Positions 1-8,107 of a stretch of DNA of 64,000 nt are shown one piece after another; within the stretch, counting starts at the first letter, position 1; each line of letters starts with the position of its first letter. Location: NCBI GenBank assembly GCA_937934595.1, contig CALGZA010000046.1, positions 20,011-84,010 of the forward strand, given 5' to 3'. The stretch comes from an uncultured Verrucomicrobiales bacterium (lineage in GTDB: Bacteria; Verrucomicrobiota; Verrucomicrobiia; Verrucomicrobiales; Akkermansiaceae). The notes below the pieces were generated by a model that searched no databases, was not told the origin of the DNA, and saw nothing but the letters and a program-made list of their open reading frames with translations. Position numbers and translations under genes: made by a program.

Positions 1-258
1 GATGTCGATGTTAGTGGGGTTGAAGAGTAGTGGTGATGATGCCCAGCGAGTTACTTCGAGGCCATCTGGGACGACGAAGTATTCCATGTCTACGTTTCTT
101 GGTTTGGCTGTGATTGGCCATGTAGGTTTGTCTGTTTTTTTGTTATTGTCTTGTGCTGAGATGGGCATGATTGCTGAGCTGATGATGGAGCTGGCAATGA
201 GTGCTTTTTTGGTGATGGTGGAGGCACGTAGTTTGGTGAAGGCGAGATTTTTAGGCAT
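1..258 (-). CDS. PVC-type membrane-bound dehydrogenase/heme-binding protein, N-terminal part
   Basis: The minus strand is open from an ATG at 258 to the window edge (86 codons), so the gene is cut at its 3' side. The first ~36 residues form a signal peptide ending near ISA-QD. The mature start contains the stretch YFVVPDGLEVTRWAS followed by LLFNPTNIDI. In many large secreted Verrucomicrobia and Planctomycetes proteins (beta-propeller dehydrogenase domain plus cytochrome-like CxxCH domain) the mature chain begins in the same way, with a phrase of the type 'gLEVtvWA.sP.l.NPTniDv'. Family assignment is from this N-terminus only; the propeller and heme domains would lie outside the window. It would act in the periplasm as an oxidoreductase, substrate unknown. 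Confidence 0.6.
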   Translation of the reverse strand, partial: MPKNLAFTKLRASTITKKALIASSIISSAIMPISAQDNNKKTDKPTWPITAKPRNVDMEYFVVPDGLEVTRWASSPLLFNPTNIDI

Positions 259-329
259 GATGTTAGTTAGCGTATGTTTGTGTTAATTACAAAATTAATC
301 TTTTAGATGTGGGTGTGATGAGAATGTTT

Positions 330-1436
330 TTATTTGGTTTTGTATCTTGGGCCTGGGAGCTGGCTGATGAGTTTTTTCATTTCTAGTGTGAGTAGGCCAG
401 ATAGTAGAAGGGGGATTTTGAGGGAGGTGCTGGTTACGAGCTGGTCTATGGTGACTTCTTCTGGGCTTAGATTTTTGTAGATGAGTTGTTCTGTGTCTGT
501 TAGTGAGCTGAGGTCTGGTTTTGGTGTGATTATGGGTTCGGTCTGGGGGAGTTCTATGAGTGGTAGTGTGGAGAGGTCATCAAGTATGTCCTGTGCTGAG
601 GTTACGAGTGTGGCTCCTTCGCGGATGAGGTGGTTGCATCCGGCGGCTGATGGTCTGTCGATGGGGCCTGGGACTGCGTAGATTGGTTTGCCCATTTCTG
701 TTGCGAGGTTGGCGGTGATCATGCTGCCGCTCCATTTGGGGCATTCGACGACGAGTGTTGCGCCGGACCAGGCGGCGACGATGCGATTTCTCATGGGGAA
801 GGTTTTTTTATCTGGCGGTGTGTTGATGGGGAATTCGGAAACGATGGCTCCGTGCGAGGAGGCGATTTTTTCAGCGAGTGCCATGTTTTCTGGAGGGTAG
901 ATTTGGCCTATGCCTGAACCTAGGACGGCGATGGTGCGGCCTTTTGCTGCAACTGCGCCTTCGTGAGCGTAGGTGTCTATTCCACGTGCCATGCCTGAGA
1001 TGATGGTGAGTCCGGCGGAGGCGAGTTGGAGTGATAATTTACGTGCGGTTTCTCTGCCGTATGTGGATGTTTTTCTTGAGCCTACGATGGAGATGGCGTG
1101 TTGATCTTGAGGTGAGAGTTTGCCCCAGATGTAAAGTGCTAGTGGTGGGTCGTACATGTTACGAAGGTGCTTAGGGTAGTCTTGGTCTGCTTCTGTTAGG
1201 ATGGTGAGGTTTCTGGATTTGGCATCTTCTAGTTCTTTAGTGAGATCGATGTGTTCTTCCCAGTTGTTGATGATTTTAGCTGTTTCGTTGCCGACTCCTG
1301 GAGCGTTTGTGAGTTTGTTGATTGGTGCTTTGAGGATGGCTAGGGGTGATTCTAACATCTCGAGAAGTTTGCGTACTTTTACGGGGCCTATTTTGGGTAG
1401 CATGTTGAGTGCGACTGTGGCTTCACGATTTGTCAT
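330..1436 (-). CDS. dprA: DNA-processing protein DprA
   Basis: A 368-residue DprA/Smf protein, which loads RecA on incoming single-stranded DNA during natural transformation. Residues ~1-65 hold a helix-hairpin-helix-like region (LPKIGPVKVRKLL; APGVGNETAK). The Rossmann-like core follows, with SIVGSRKTSTYGRE, ISGMARGIDTYAHEGA and AVLGSGIGQIYPPEN, the signature blocks of the family. The last ~65 residues look like the winged-helix DML1-type domain (TDTEQLIYKNLSPEEVTIDQL). Length is normal. It stands alone between the cut dehydrogenase gene and an intergenic stretch, so no operon partner is visible. Family assignment is secure; competence of the organism is only an inference. Confidence 0.95.
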   Translation of the reverse strand: MTNREATVALNMLPKIGPVKVRKLLEMLESPLAILKAPINKLTNAPGVGNETAKIINNWEEHIDLTKELEDAKSRNLTILTEADQDYPKHLRNMYDPPLALYIWGKLSPQDQHAISIVGSRKTSTYGRETARKLSLQLASAGLTIISGMARGIDTYAHEGAVAAKGRTIAVLGSGIGQIYPPENMALAEKIASSHGAIVSEFPINTPPDKKTFPMRNRIVAAWSGATLVVECPKWSGSMITANLATEMGKPIYAVPGPIDRPSAAGCNHLIREGATLVTSAQDILDDLSTLPLIELPQTEPIITPKPDLSSLTDTEQLIYKNLSPEEVTIDQLVTSTSLKIPLLLSGLLTLEMKKLISQLPGPRYKTK

Positions 1437-1843
1437 TTATGGATTATTAATGATTGGGTGAAATAAGCAAGTTTTGAGCTGATGCGCTGTAGGTATTTTT
1501 TGTGGTGGTGTCAGAGGTTAAGGTTTGTTTTGTATGGGTTATTTCGGTGTTTCAGAGATTATTTTAGGGCTGTCTGGGTGTTTTTTTTATAAAAAAATTT
1601 AATTTTTGAGAGGTTTTTTTGGGTTTTTGTGTTAGTTTTTTAAATTTAATTAGTTTATTTTTAGTGTCTTAGCGGATGTTTTGAAGATTTGAGTTCTTGG
1701 TGGTGTGTAGAATGTCTTTAGGGGGTGAATATTTAAGTTGCGGAATGGAGGATGAGGTGTGAGTATTCACCAGATTTGGGACTGCAGAAAGCCTTATGCT
1801 AGCTGTGGTATCCTATAAAAATATAATTAGAACCAACAACAAT
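1437..1843. other. AT-rich intergenic region between dprA and an outer-membrane protein gene
   Basis: About 400 bases without a supported gene. It holds long T and A runs around 1583-1640 and no tRNA-like or repeat structure that I can see. The right part must carry the promoter and leader of the strongly codon-biased barrel gene at 1844, since dprA points the other way. No confident -35/-10 pair was found. Confidence 0.5.
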
Positions 1844-2491
1844 ATGACATATAAGAGTACACTACTTATTGGTGCAGCAACAGCTGCTTTCGCGATGCCA
1901 GCAATGGCTAATCACCACTCTGTTACTGATGGAGCGAGAGCTCTTGCTAAGGGAACAACAAAAGCAGGTAAAGGTCTACTCAGCGGAGTGGCTTCAACTG
2001 GAAGAGGTTTGCTTTCAGCGCCAGGCAAGATGCTTAAGATCAGTGATTCTGCACTTCCTAACCTAAGTCTAGGAGTTCAGGAATTCGGTCTCAGTGGTAA
2101 TATCGATTACGGTGATGACATTGCATACAACCTTAACCTATCATACGGTTATTTCTTCAAGGATAACTGGCAGATTGGTTTCACAACAAACATTCAAGGT
2201 GAGAACAGTGACCTTAACTTAGGTCTTGGTCTATTCACTGAGTATAACTTTGTAGGTGAGACTAAGTGGGTTCCTTTCGTAGGACTTTCTGCTAAGTGGG
2301 CGAGCCTTGGTTCAGACGCATTGGATGCAGATTCAATTGCTCTTGGTCTTGATCTTGGTGTTAAGTATTTCCTTAAAGAGAATCTTGCTCTTTCATTTTC
2401 AGTAGGTGCAGATTTTGCGTTTGATGACGTATTCCCTGGTGGAGATGATTTCCAGCAGACAATCAAGATTGGAACACGTTTCTACTTCTAG
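1844..2491 (+). CDS. Outer-membrane beta-barrel protein
   Basis: A 215-residue secreted protein. The in-frame start at 1796 would put a polar stretch before the signal peptide, so the ATG at 1844 is preferred: it gives a clean signal sequence (MTYKSTLLIGAATAAFAMPA, cleavage near AMA-NHH). Residues ~25-70 are a Lys/Gly-rich linker with three similar GLLS-type phrases. After that come alternating polar/aromatic strands (NIDYGDDIAYNLNLSYGYFF, WQIGFTTNI, and a terminal aromatic GTRFYF) typical of an eight-strand-like barrel ending in Phe. Codon use (GGT, CTT, AAC, GAC) is like that of the ribosomal proteins and unlike its neighbours, which suggests high expression. Function beyond porin-like or structural is unknown. 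Confidence 0.75.
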   Translation: MTYKSTLLIGAATAAFAMPAMANHHSVTDGARALAKGTTKAGKGLLSGVASTGRGLLSAPGKMLKISDSALPNLSLGVQEFGLSGNIDYGDDIAYNLNLSYGYFFKDNWQIGFTTNIQGENSDLNLGLGLFTEYNFVGETKWVPFVGLSAKWASLGSDALDADSIALGLDLGVKYFLKENLALSFSVGADFAFDDVFPGGDDFQQTIKIGTRFYF

Positions 2492-2536
2492 GATTTTTAT
2501 ATAGCCTGCTTTGAGTGGGTTTTATGATTCATAGTT

Positions 2537-2569
2537 AGACTGATCTCTTGAATGGGGTCAGTCTTTTTT
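2537..2569 (+). terminator. Rho-independent terminator after the barrel gene
   Basis: The arms GACTGATCTC and GGGGTCAGTC pair over ten bases (two G-U pairs) around a six-base loop, followed by six T. It lies 46 bases after the stop of the outer-membrane protein and just before the ABC ATPase gene. Confidence 0.85.
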
Positions 2570-2606
2570 GTGGCTATTTGGTGGTTTATTGTTTAGTGAT
2601 TTTGGT

Positions 2607-3296
2607 ATGAGTCATGCACTGATTGAAGCGAAGAATGTCCACAGGGGATATAGTATAGGGAAGAAGAGAGTAGAGGTGCTGAAGGGGATTCATTTGAGGA
2701 TAGAGAAGGGTGAGAAGGTGTTTCTGTGTGGGCCGAGTGGCGCGGGTAAGACTACTTTGATGTATACTTTGGCTGGTTTGGAGAAGCCTGGTAAGGGTGA
2801 GGTTATTATTGATGGTAAGGATCTTTATCAATTACCGAAGAAACAGCAGTCTATTCTTAGGAATAAGCGGATGGCTTATATTTTTCAGAACTATTATCTT
2901 TTACCGGAGTTAACTGCTATGGAGAATGTGATGATACCTGCTCTTATAGGTGGGAAGCATGATAAGGAGGCTGCGCTGACTGCGCTGAGGCGTGTGGGCT
3001 TAGCGGAGAGGTCTGATCACTTGCCTGCTGAGCTTAGTGGTGGTGAGCAGCAGCGTGTGGCTATTGCGAGGGCTTTGGTGAATAAGCCGGAGATTATTTT
3101 TGCTGATGAGCCGACTGGTAATTTGGATTCTAGGAATGGTGCTGAGGTGATGAGGTTGCTTTTGGAGTTATCTGATGAGGATGGTTCGACGCTTGTTGTG
3201 GTGACTCACGATAGGAGTTTGGCGGTGCATGGGGACAGGACTCTTATTGTTACTGATGGTGTGGTGAGTGATAGGGAGGAGTCATTGGAGGTTTAG
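2607..3296 (+). CDS. ABC transporter ATP-binding protein, LolD/MacB type
   Basis: A 229-residue ATPase subunit. Walker A is GPSGAGKTT, the Q-loop is in YIFQNYYLLPELTAMENV, the signature is LSGGEQQRVAIARAL, Walker B is IIFADEPTGNLDS, and the H-loop is VVVTHDRSL. The phrase LLPELTAMENVMIPAL and the TGNLDS ending are typical of the LolD/MacB/FtsE group, which drives lipoprotein release or MacB-like permeases. An upstream in-frame start exists at 2568 inside the preceding terminator region; the ATG at 2607 (MSHALIEAKNV) fits family length. No permease gene is adjacent, so the substrate cannot be assigned. Confidence 0.9.
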   Translation: MSHALIEAKNVHRGYSIGKKRVEVLKGIHLRIEKGEKVFLCGPSGAGKTTLMYTLAGLEKPGKGEVIIDGKDLYQLPKKQQSILRNKRMAYIFQNYYLLPELTAMENVMIPALIGGKHDKEAALTALRRVGLAERSDHLPAELSGGEQQRVAIARALVNKPEIIFADEPTGNLDSRNGAEVMRLLLELSDEDGSTLVVVTHDRSLAVHGDRTLIVTDGVVSDREESLEV

Positions 3297-3363
3297 TTTT
3301 TGTTGTTATCTAGGCTGGTTCAGCTGAGTTTTTATTTTTTTCAGTGTGGGTTATTCAGGGGCA

Positions 3364-3396
3364 TAAAAAAATCCATTAGCAAGGAGCTAATGGATT
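3364..3396 (-). terminator. Rho-independent terminator of rplU-rpmA
   Basis: An 11-base perfect stem (AATCCATTAGC at 3370-3380 with GCTAATGGATT at 3386-3396) and a five-base loop. Read on the minus strand it is followed by six T, and it sits 31 bases after the rpmA stop. Confidence 0.9.
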
Positions 3397-3427
3397 GTGA
3401 TAGATTTGTTGATTAGGTGCTAGTAGA

Positions 3428-3679
3428 TTACGCTTCAGCGAGTGCTACGTTAACACGGCGGCCGCTTTGGTCAAAGTATACGTTACCTTCTTCAAGTGAG
3501 AAGATGGTGTGGTCTTTGCCGATGCCTACGTTTTTACCTGGCTTCCATTTTGTTCCGCGCTGGCGGATGATGATGTTACCTGGGATGACGACTTCGCCAC
3601 CAAATTTTTTAACGCCGAGTCTGTTGCTGCGTGAATCTCTGCCGTTTTTAACGGAACCTTGTCCTTTCTTATGAGCCAT
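3428..3679 (-). CDS. rpmA: 50S ribosomal protein L27
   Basis: An 83-residue L27 with the conserved beginning [16 protein letters not shown] and [12 protein letters not shown], then the [23 protein letters not shown] core. L27 reaches the peptidyl-transferase centre with its N-terminus; no cleavable N-terminal extension of the Firmicutes type is present. It follows rplU by 20 bases, the usual bacterial order, and a strong terminator closes the pair. Confidence 0.98.
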   Translation of the reverse strand: MAHKKGQGSVKNGRDSRSNRLGVKKFGGEVVIPGNIIIRQRGTKWKPGKNVGIGKDHTIFSLEEGNVYFDQSGRRVNVALAEA

Positions 3680-3699
3680 GTCTTAAGTATAGTTAGTGG

Positions 3700-4011
3700 T
3701 TATGAAATGCTAGTGATTTCTAGCTTGGTGAGGTGTCTGCGGGAACCTTTAGTTTTATGGTATCCTTGGCGACGCTTGAATTTGAATGCAATTACCTTTT
3801 TGCCACGGAATTGCTCGACAACTGTAGCTTTGACAGCTGCTCCTTCAACTACTGGTGCGCCAACTGTTGTGGTGCTTCCGTCATTTACGAGGAGGACTTC
3901 ATTGAATGATGCTTCTGCGCCTTCGTCGAGATCTAGTTTCTCGACGTCGATTGTATCGCCTACTTGAACGCGGTATTGTTTGCCGCCTGTTTTGAAAACT
4001 GAATATGCCAT
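3700..4011 (-). CDS. rplU: 50S ribosomal protein L21
   Basis: L21 of 103 residues when started at the ATG at 4011 (MAYSVFKTGGKQYRV), exactly the family's usual length. The longer frame from 4110 adds 33 residues without homology and is rejected. Conserved stretches are GGKQYRVQVGDTIDVEKLD and the C-terminal KFKRRQGYHKTKGSRR, the rRNA-binding tail. First gene of the rplU-rpmA operon; the promoter must lie in the divergent space before tsaE. Confidence 0.97.
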   Translation of the reverse strand: MAYSVFKTGGKQYRVQVGDTIDVEKLDLDEGAEASFNEVLLVNDGSTTTVGAPVVEGAAVKATVVEQFRGKKVIAFKFKRRQGYHKTKGSRRHLTKLEITSIS

Positions 4012-4126
4012 GGTCGTGACAAGGTTATTGGTTAAATTGGTGTCCGAGAGCAGTGAGTTGTTCAATGTCTCGTGGGGCGGAAATGGAACATAAGGAGGGC
4101 TGATGGGCAAGTTTTTTTTATAAATT

Positions 4127-4145
4127 ATTACAAATAATTTGTAAT
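4127..4145. promoter_or_regulatory. AT-rich palindrome between rplU and tsaE
   Basis: ATTACAAA and TTTGTAAT form perfect eight-base arms around TAA. It lies in the divergent intergenic region, about 115 bases before rplU and 20 bases before tsaE. It may be an operator or part of the promoter of either gene; sequence alone does not tell which. Confidence 0.3.
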
Positions 4146-4165
4146 TAGTGCTAAGGAGTTGGTGG

Positions 4166-4639
4166 ATGAATGAATTATTTCCAGTAGAGATTATGGGATC
4201 TGAAGCGATGCGTGACTTTGGAGAGATGGTTGGTGGTAGGTTACGAGCGGGTGATGTTTTAGCCTTGGTGGGTGATTTGGGTGCGGGTAAGACTCATTTG
4301 GCGCAGGGGATAGTGCGAGGGTTGGGTTATGATGGGGAGGTTACGAGTCCGACTTTTGCTTTAGTCAATGAGTATGTGGGGAGTGCTTGTAGTGTTTATC
4401 ATTTTGATATTTATAGGATGGAGAGTGCTGATGAGTTATTGGAGATAGGGTGGGAGGATTATTTAGAGAGTGGGGGAGTGGTTTTGATAGAGTGGGCAAA
4501 TAAGTTTCCTGAGTTAGTTCCGGAGGGGGCTTGGTGTGTGGGTATAGATTCTGTGGTGCGTGAGGTAGAGGGAGATGATGGGTGTAAGTCCATGATGGAG
4601 GGGCGTAGATTGGTTTGTGAGGTTTTACGTGGGGGTTAG
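4166..4639 (+). CDS. tsaE: tRNA threonylcarbamoyladenosine biosynthesis ATPase TsaE
   Basis: A 157-residue P-loop ATPase needed for the t6A37 modification of ANN-decoding tRNAs, working with TsaB, TsaC and TsaD. The P-loop is GDLGAGKTH, followed by TSPTFALVNEY and the HFDIYR motif, all typical of the family. GTG at 4148 is possible, but the ATG at 4166 has an AAGGAG Shine-Dalgarno sequence eight bases before it, so that start was chosen. The C-terminus ends LVCEVLRGG. The partners tsaB/tsaD are not nearby. Confidence 0.95.
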   Translation: MNELFPVEIMGSEAMRDFGEMVGGRLRAGDVLALVGDLGAGKTHLAQGIVRGLGYDGEVTSPTFALVNEYVGSACSVYHFDIYRMESADELLEIGWEDYLESGGVVLIEWANKFPELVPEGAWCVGIDSVVREVEGDDGCKSMMEGRRLVCEVLRGG

Positions 4640-4744
4640 ATTCTGAGGTTCTATGAGGTGGGGAGAACTTTTTTTCTAAAATATGAAAAAAGGATGGTCT
4701 TATGGGGGTATTAAAGTTACTACCATTTATTATTAAATAGTGCG

Positions 4745-5473
4745 ATGAATCCAATTGAGTATATAGGGCCTGTTCCTGAGAAAAAGCGCAAGAAGCCTGT
4801 ATTAGGCGGCTGGGTTATTCTGCTCTTGGCTGGTGTTTTTGTATCTTATTTTGCGTGGCCTGCGTTTGCTGAGTTGGTAAAGAGTTCGAATGATTTGCCG
4901 ACGGATTCTAAGGTGGAGGTGGCTATATCTGAGCTTGCGGCGAGTGGTGATTATGGCGAGAGGCTTGCAGCAGCAGCTTTGGATAGGACACGGTATGGTG
5001 TGGTTTATGATGGTTCTGTTTATAATAATATAGGTTATCCGAATGGAGACATAGCGAGTGATAGAGGTACTAGTACGGATATGGTGGTGAGGGCTTACCG
5101 GCAGTTGGGGGTGGATCTGCAGCAGTTGATTCATGAGGATATGAAGGAGAGTTACCATGAGTATCCGCAGTTATGGAATCAGCGGTCACCTGATACTAAT
5201 ATTGATCACCGTAGGGTTCAGAATCAGCAGAGATTTTTTGAGAGGCATGGGGTTAAGTTAGGGAATACTAGGTCTACTTTGGATTATAGTTTTGGTGATA
5301 TTGTGGTTTGGAGTTTGCCGGATGGCAGGCCTCACATAGGAGTGGTAGTTCCTGGTCCTGGTTCTCACTCTGGAGAGGTGTGGGTGGCTCATAATATAGG
5401 GAATGGTCCTGAGTGGACGAATGATTTACTTACTTATGCGATAGTGGGCCATTACCGTTATCAGGGTAAGTAG
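4745..5473 (+). CDS. DUF1287 domain protein (YijF-like), membrane-anchored
   Basis: A 242-residue protein with a cytoplasmic Lys/Arg-rich head, one membrane segment at ~21-42 (LGGWVILLLAGVFVSYFAW) and a periplasmic DUF1287 domain. The domain shows GVVYDGSVYNNIGYPNGDIA, GTSTDMVVRAYRQLGVDLQQL, FGDIVVWSLPDGRPHIGVV and HNIGNGPEWTNDLL. The mix of a hidden Cys/Thr nucleophile-like position (STDMV, where NlpC/P60 proteins have a Cys) and the His in RPHIGVV resembles an NlpC/P60-like fold. A role in wall metabolism is possible but unproven. It stands alone with about 105 bases before it. Confidence 0.8.
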   Translation: MNPIEYIGPVPEKKRKKPVLGGWVILLLAGVFVSYFAWPAFAELVKSSNDLPTDSKVEVAISELAASGDYGERLAAAALDRTRYGVVYDGSVYNNIGYPNGDIASDRGTSTDMVVRAYRQLGVDLQQLIHEDMKESYHEYPQLWNQRSPDTNIDHRRVQNQQRFFERHGVKLGNTRSTLDYSFGDIVVWSLPDGRPHIGVVVPGPGSHSGEVWVAHNIGNGPEWTNDLLTYAIVGHYRYQGK

Positions 5474-5549
5474 TTGTGGGTTTTTATTGTTGTTAGTGGT
5501 GTTTTCTGTTGTAGCTTGGTGATTTGGAGCTAGTGTTGTTTTTAGGTTT

Positions 5550-6194
5550 ATGACATTTCTAATTACAGCGGGGCCGACGAGGGAGGCTATAGATCCGGTA
5601 CGTTATTTGACGAATCGATCATCTGGGAAGATGGGTTATGCTATAGCAGATGTGGCGGCATCTAAGGGTTATAGGGTGATATTAATTTCTGGGCCTATTG
5701 ATTCTGGGGTGGATGTTCCTGATGGTGTGGATTATGTACCGGTGGAGAGTGCTGGAGAGATGTATGCTGCAGTTGAGCGCTGGATAGGGAGTGCAGATGT
5801 GGCGATTTTTGCGGCGGCGGTAGCGGATTATCGACCTGTGGAGTGTATGGAGCAGAAGTTAAAGAAAGAGGGTGAGGAGATGGATTTGAGGTTGGTGCGG
5901 AATAGGGATATTTTGGGTTCTGCTCGTGATGTGTTTTTATTTAATGGGGTTTTGGTTGGTTTTGCTGCTGAGACTGAGAATGTGTTAGAGAATGCGAGGG
6001 GGAAGTTGCTGAAGAAGGGTTGTGATATGGTGGTGGCTAATGATGTATCACGGAGTGATATAGGTTTTGATTCTGATGAGAATGAGGTGGTTTTGGTTTT
6101 TAGAGAGGGTGAGGAGATAGTAGAGAAGGCTAGTAAGAAGAGCATAGCGAGGAGTGTGGTGAGTGCGGCTATGAGTCTTGAGGGTGAGATGTAG
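5550..6194 (+). CDS. coaB: Phosphopantothenate-cysteine ligase (CoaB), stand-alone
   Basis: A 214-residue protein matching the C-terminal half of bifunctional CoaBC. It joins cysteine to 4'-phosphopantothenate in coenzyme A synthesis. The start MTFLITAGPTREAIDPVRY, then LTNRSSGKMGYAIADVA and AAVADYRPV are the nucleotide- and substrate-binding blocks, followed by LKKEGEEMDLRLVRNRDIL and VGFAAETEN. There is no flavin decarboxylase domain in front; a separate CoaC gene lies about 15 kb downstream at 20742-21278. The IMPase-like gene follows after 22 bases, so the two may be co-transcribed. Confidence 0.93.
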   Translation: MTFLITAGPTREAIDPVRYLTNRSSGKMGYAIADVAASKGYRVILISGPIDSGVDVPDGVDYVPVESAGEMYAAVERWIGSADVAIFAAAVADYRPVECMEQKLKKEGEEMDLRLVRNRDILGSARDVFLFNGVLVGFAAETENVLENARGKLLKKGCDMVVANDVSRSDIGFDSDENEVVLVFREGEEIVEKASKKSIARSVVSAAMSLEGEM

Positions 6195-6216
6195 GGGGGT
6201 GAGTGGGTATTATTTT

Positions 6217-6966
6217 ATGACATTACTAGAGACAGCAGTGAAAGCGGCAAAGGCAGCGGGTGAGCTTTTGAGGGAGAATTTTGGGAGTATGCTTGAGGTG
6301 GATGAGGCGTTACATCATGATATTAAGTTGGCGTTGGATAGGGAGTCTCAGGATTTGATTAGTGATGTATTGCTTGGTGAGTTTCCGGATTATGCATTTT
6401 ATGGTGAGGAGGGTATAGGTGGTAATCAGGATTCTGAATATCAGTGGATAGTTGATCCTATAGATGGGACTGTGAATTTTTTTTACGGGATACCTCATTA
6501 CTGTGTATCGATTGCTTTAAGGCATGCGGGTGATATTATTTTAGGGGTTATTTATGATCCTTCGATGGATGATTTGTGGACGGTGGTCAAGGGTGAGAAG
6601 CCGTATTTGAATGGGAAGGAGATTTCTGTGAGTTCACGGAGTAAGCTGGAGGAGAGTGTTTTGTATGTGGGGTGTGGTAAGACTGAGGATGCTCTTTCTA
6701 CTGGTTTGGAGAGGTTTAGGAGGGCGTCATTGCGTGCGCGGAAGATGCGTATGATGGGTTCTGCTGCATTGGGGATGGCTTATATAGCGACTGGGAGGCT
6801 GGATGCTTACGTTGAGTCACGTATATCTCTGTGGGATATAGCTGCTGGGCAGTTGCTGATAGAGTCCACTGGGGGGAAGGTGACTTTGACTCCTAAGGAG
6901 GGTCAGCCTGATGTGTGGAGTATAGTTGCGACTAATGGGAAGATTCCTATTGAGGAGATTTTGTAG
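6217..6966 (+). CDS. Inositol monophosphatase family protein (SuhB-like)
   Basis: A 249-residue Mg-dependent sugar-phosphate phosphatase-like protein, started at the ATG at 6217 (MTLLETAVKAAKAAGELL). Metal-site motifs are GEEGIG, DPIDGTVNFFYGIPHYCVSIAL and, near the C-terminus, WDIAAGQLLIESTGG. These fit the IMPase/SuhB family, which in bacteria acts on inositol-1-phosphate or related phosphates and in E. coli also joins antitermination complexes. The sequence does not separate SuhB from a histidinol- or 3'-phosphoadenosine-type phosphatase with full certainty, but DPIDGTVNF favours IMPase. Confidence 0.88.
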   Translation: MTLLETAVKAAKAAGELLRENFGSMLEVDEALHHDIKLALDRESQDLISDVLLGEFPDYAFYGEEGIGGNQDSEYQWIVDPIDGTVNFFYGIPHYCVSIALRHAGDIILGVIYDPSMDDLWTVVKGEKPYLNGKEISVSSRSKLEESVLYVGCGKTEDALSTGLERFRRASLRARKMRMMGSAALGMAYIATGRLDAYVESRISLWDIAAGQLLIESTGGKVTLTPKEGQPDVWSIVATNGKIPIEEIL

Positions 6967-7052
6967 AGGGTGGGTTGGCGGCTTGTTTCATTACTTGGTA
7001 TTACTGGGGAGGTGAGCTGCCTGAGTTTTTTGGTTAGTTTTTTTAGAGTTGA

Positions 7053-8102
7053 TTATTTTTTATTGGTGAAGCGGTAGTGAGATACGAACCATTCTTCACC
7101 TTTACGGAATCCCCATAGTTCTGCGCATGCCATGTAGAATGTTCTCCAGTAGACCCACCATTTTACGGCTTGTTCTTTTCCGTATGTTTCTTCTATGAGT
7201 GGGAAGAGTTCATCTTTGTTAGAGTCCATTTTATGAAGCCATGCGTTACTGGTTTTTTGGTAGTGTGATCCGTTTACTTGCCAGTGGTTTTCGATGTTGA
7301 GGTGATCTTGGAAGTAGAGAAGGAGGTCATCTGATGGCATTTGGCCTCCTGTGAAGAAGTAGCGGCTCATCCAGTCGTCTTCGTTTTCTATTTCGTAGTG
7401 GTAGGATGTGTCTTTGTGGGTGAAGATGTGGACGAATAGTTTTCCGTCTGGTTTGAGCCAGTTGCTGATTCTTTTTAGGAGTAGCTGGTAGTTTTTCATG
7501 TGTTCGAACATTTCTACTGAGACGACGCGGTCAAAGGTGCTTTCGCCTTCACCTTTGTAGTCTATCATGTTGACTGTTTTGACGGTAACGTTGTTGAGTC
7601 CGCGTTCTTTGAGCTGAGAGTTTATGAATTCTCGCTGTGTGTTAGAGTTTGATATGGCGGTTATTTTTGATTCTGGAAAGTTTGCAGCCATCCAGAGAGT
7701 GAGAGATCCCCATCCGCAGCCGAGTTCTAGGATGTGGTGACCGTCAGTAATGTCTGCTCGTTTGCATGTGAGTTTGAGCATGCGTGCTTCTGAGGCGGCG
7801 ATGTCTTGGCAGGTTTCGCCGTCTTGCCAGTATCCTGAGCTGTATTTGAGGTGAGGCCCAAGGCATCCTTGGAAGAATTTGGTAGGGAGTTCGTAGTGTT
7901 GCTCGTTTGCTTCATCTGTAGCGATAGCTAGGGGGCTGTCTTTGAGTTTGTTTACGTGCTTGATGAGCGCTTCTTGGCGGTTTTGGCAATTTTTGTGGCG
8001 GACTTTTTTGAGTGTTTTTAGGAGACGTTGTCTGATTCCGAAGCGGATGAGTCTGTCTGGGATGCGGTCGTTTTCTAGCCAGTTGTTGATTTTTGATTTC
8101 AT
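7053..8102 (-). CDS. Cfa-like SAM-dependent methyltransferase
   Basis: A 349-residue methyltransferase, the last gene of the lipid operon. The Cfa-type substrate stretch is NEQHYELPTKFFQGCLGPHLKYSSGYW and the SAM motif I is HHILELGCGWGSLTLW, followed by ITAISNSNTQREFI and VSVEMFEHMKNY. It is shorter than true cyclopropane synthases and lacks their N-terminal domain. The C-terminal part (YGKEQAVKWWVYWRTFYMACAELWGF) matches a separate subgroup that in other bacteria travels with DUF1295 and DUF1365 genes. Expected to add a methyl or methylene to acyl chains of membrane lipids; the exact product is unknown. It is six bases from the DUF1295 stop. Confidence 0.85.
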   Translation of the reverse strand: MKSKINNWLENDRIPDRLIRFGIRQRLLKTLKKVRHKNCQNRQEALIKHVNKLKDSPLAIATDEANEQHYELPTKFFQGCLGPHLKYSSGYWQDGETCQDIAASEARMLKLTCKRADITDGHHILELGCGWGSLTLWMAANFPESKITAISNSNTQREFINSQLKERGLNNVTVKTVNMIDYKGEGESTFDRVVSVEMFEHMKNYQLLLKRISNWLKPDGKLFVHIFTHKDTSYHYEIENEDDWMSRYFFTGGQMPSDDLLLYFQDHLNIENHWQVNGSHYQKTSNAWLHKMDSNKDELFPLIEETYGKEQAVKWWVYWRTFYMACAELWGFRKGEEWFVSHYRFTNKK

Positions 8103-8107
8103 AGTGA

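Noticed and set aside
2..286. 94-codon plus-strand frame at the left edge
   Set aside because: The minus strand here encodes a signal peptide and a recognisable dehydrogenase N-terminus; the plus frame is its shadow.
3700..4110. Longer L21 from the upstream start
   Set aside because: The added 33 residues are unlike L21; the ATG at 4011 gives the normal 103 residues.
4365..4754. 129-codon minus-strand frame over tsaE
   Set aside because: His/Pro/Thr-rich translation typical of the reverse of a G/T-rich gene; tsaE is unmistakable.
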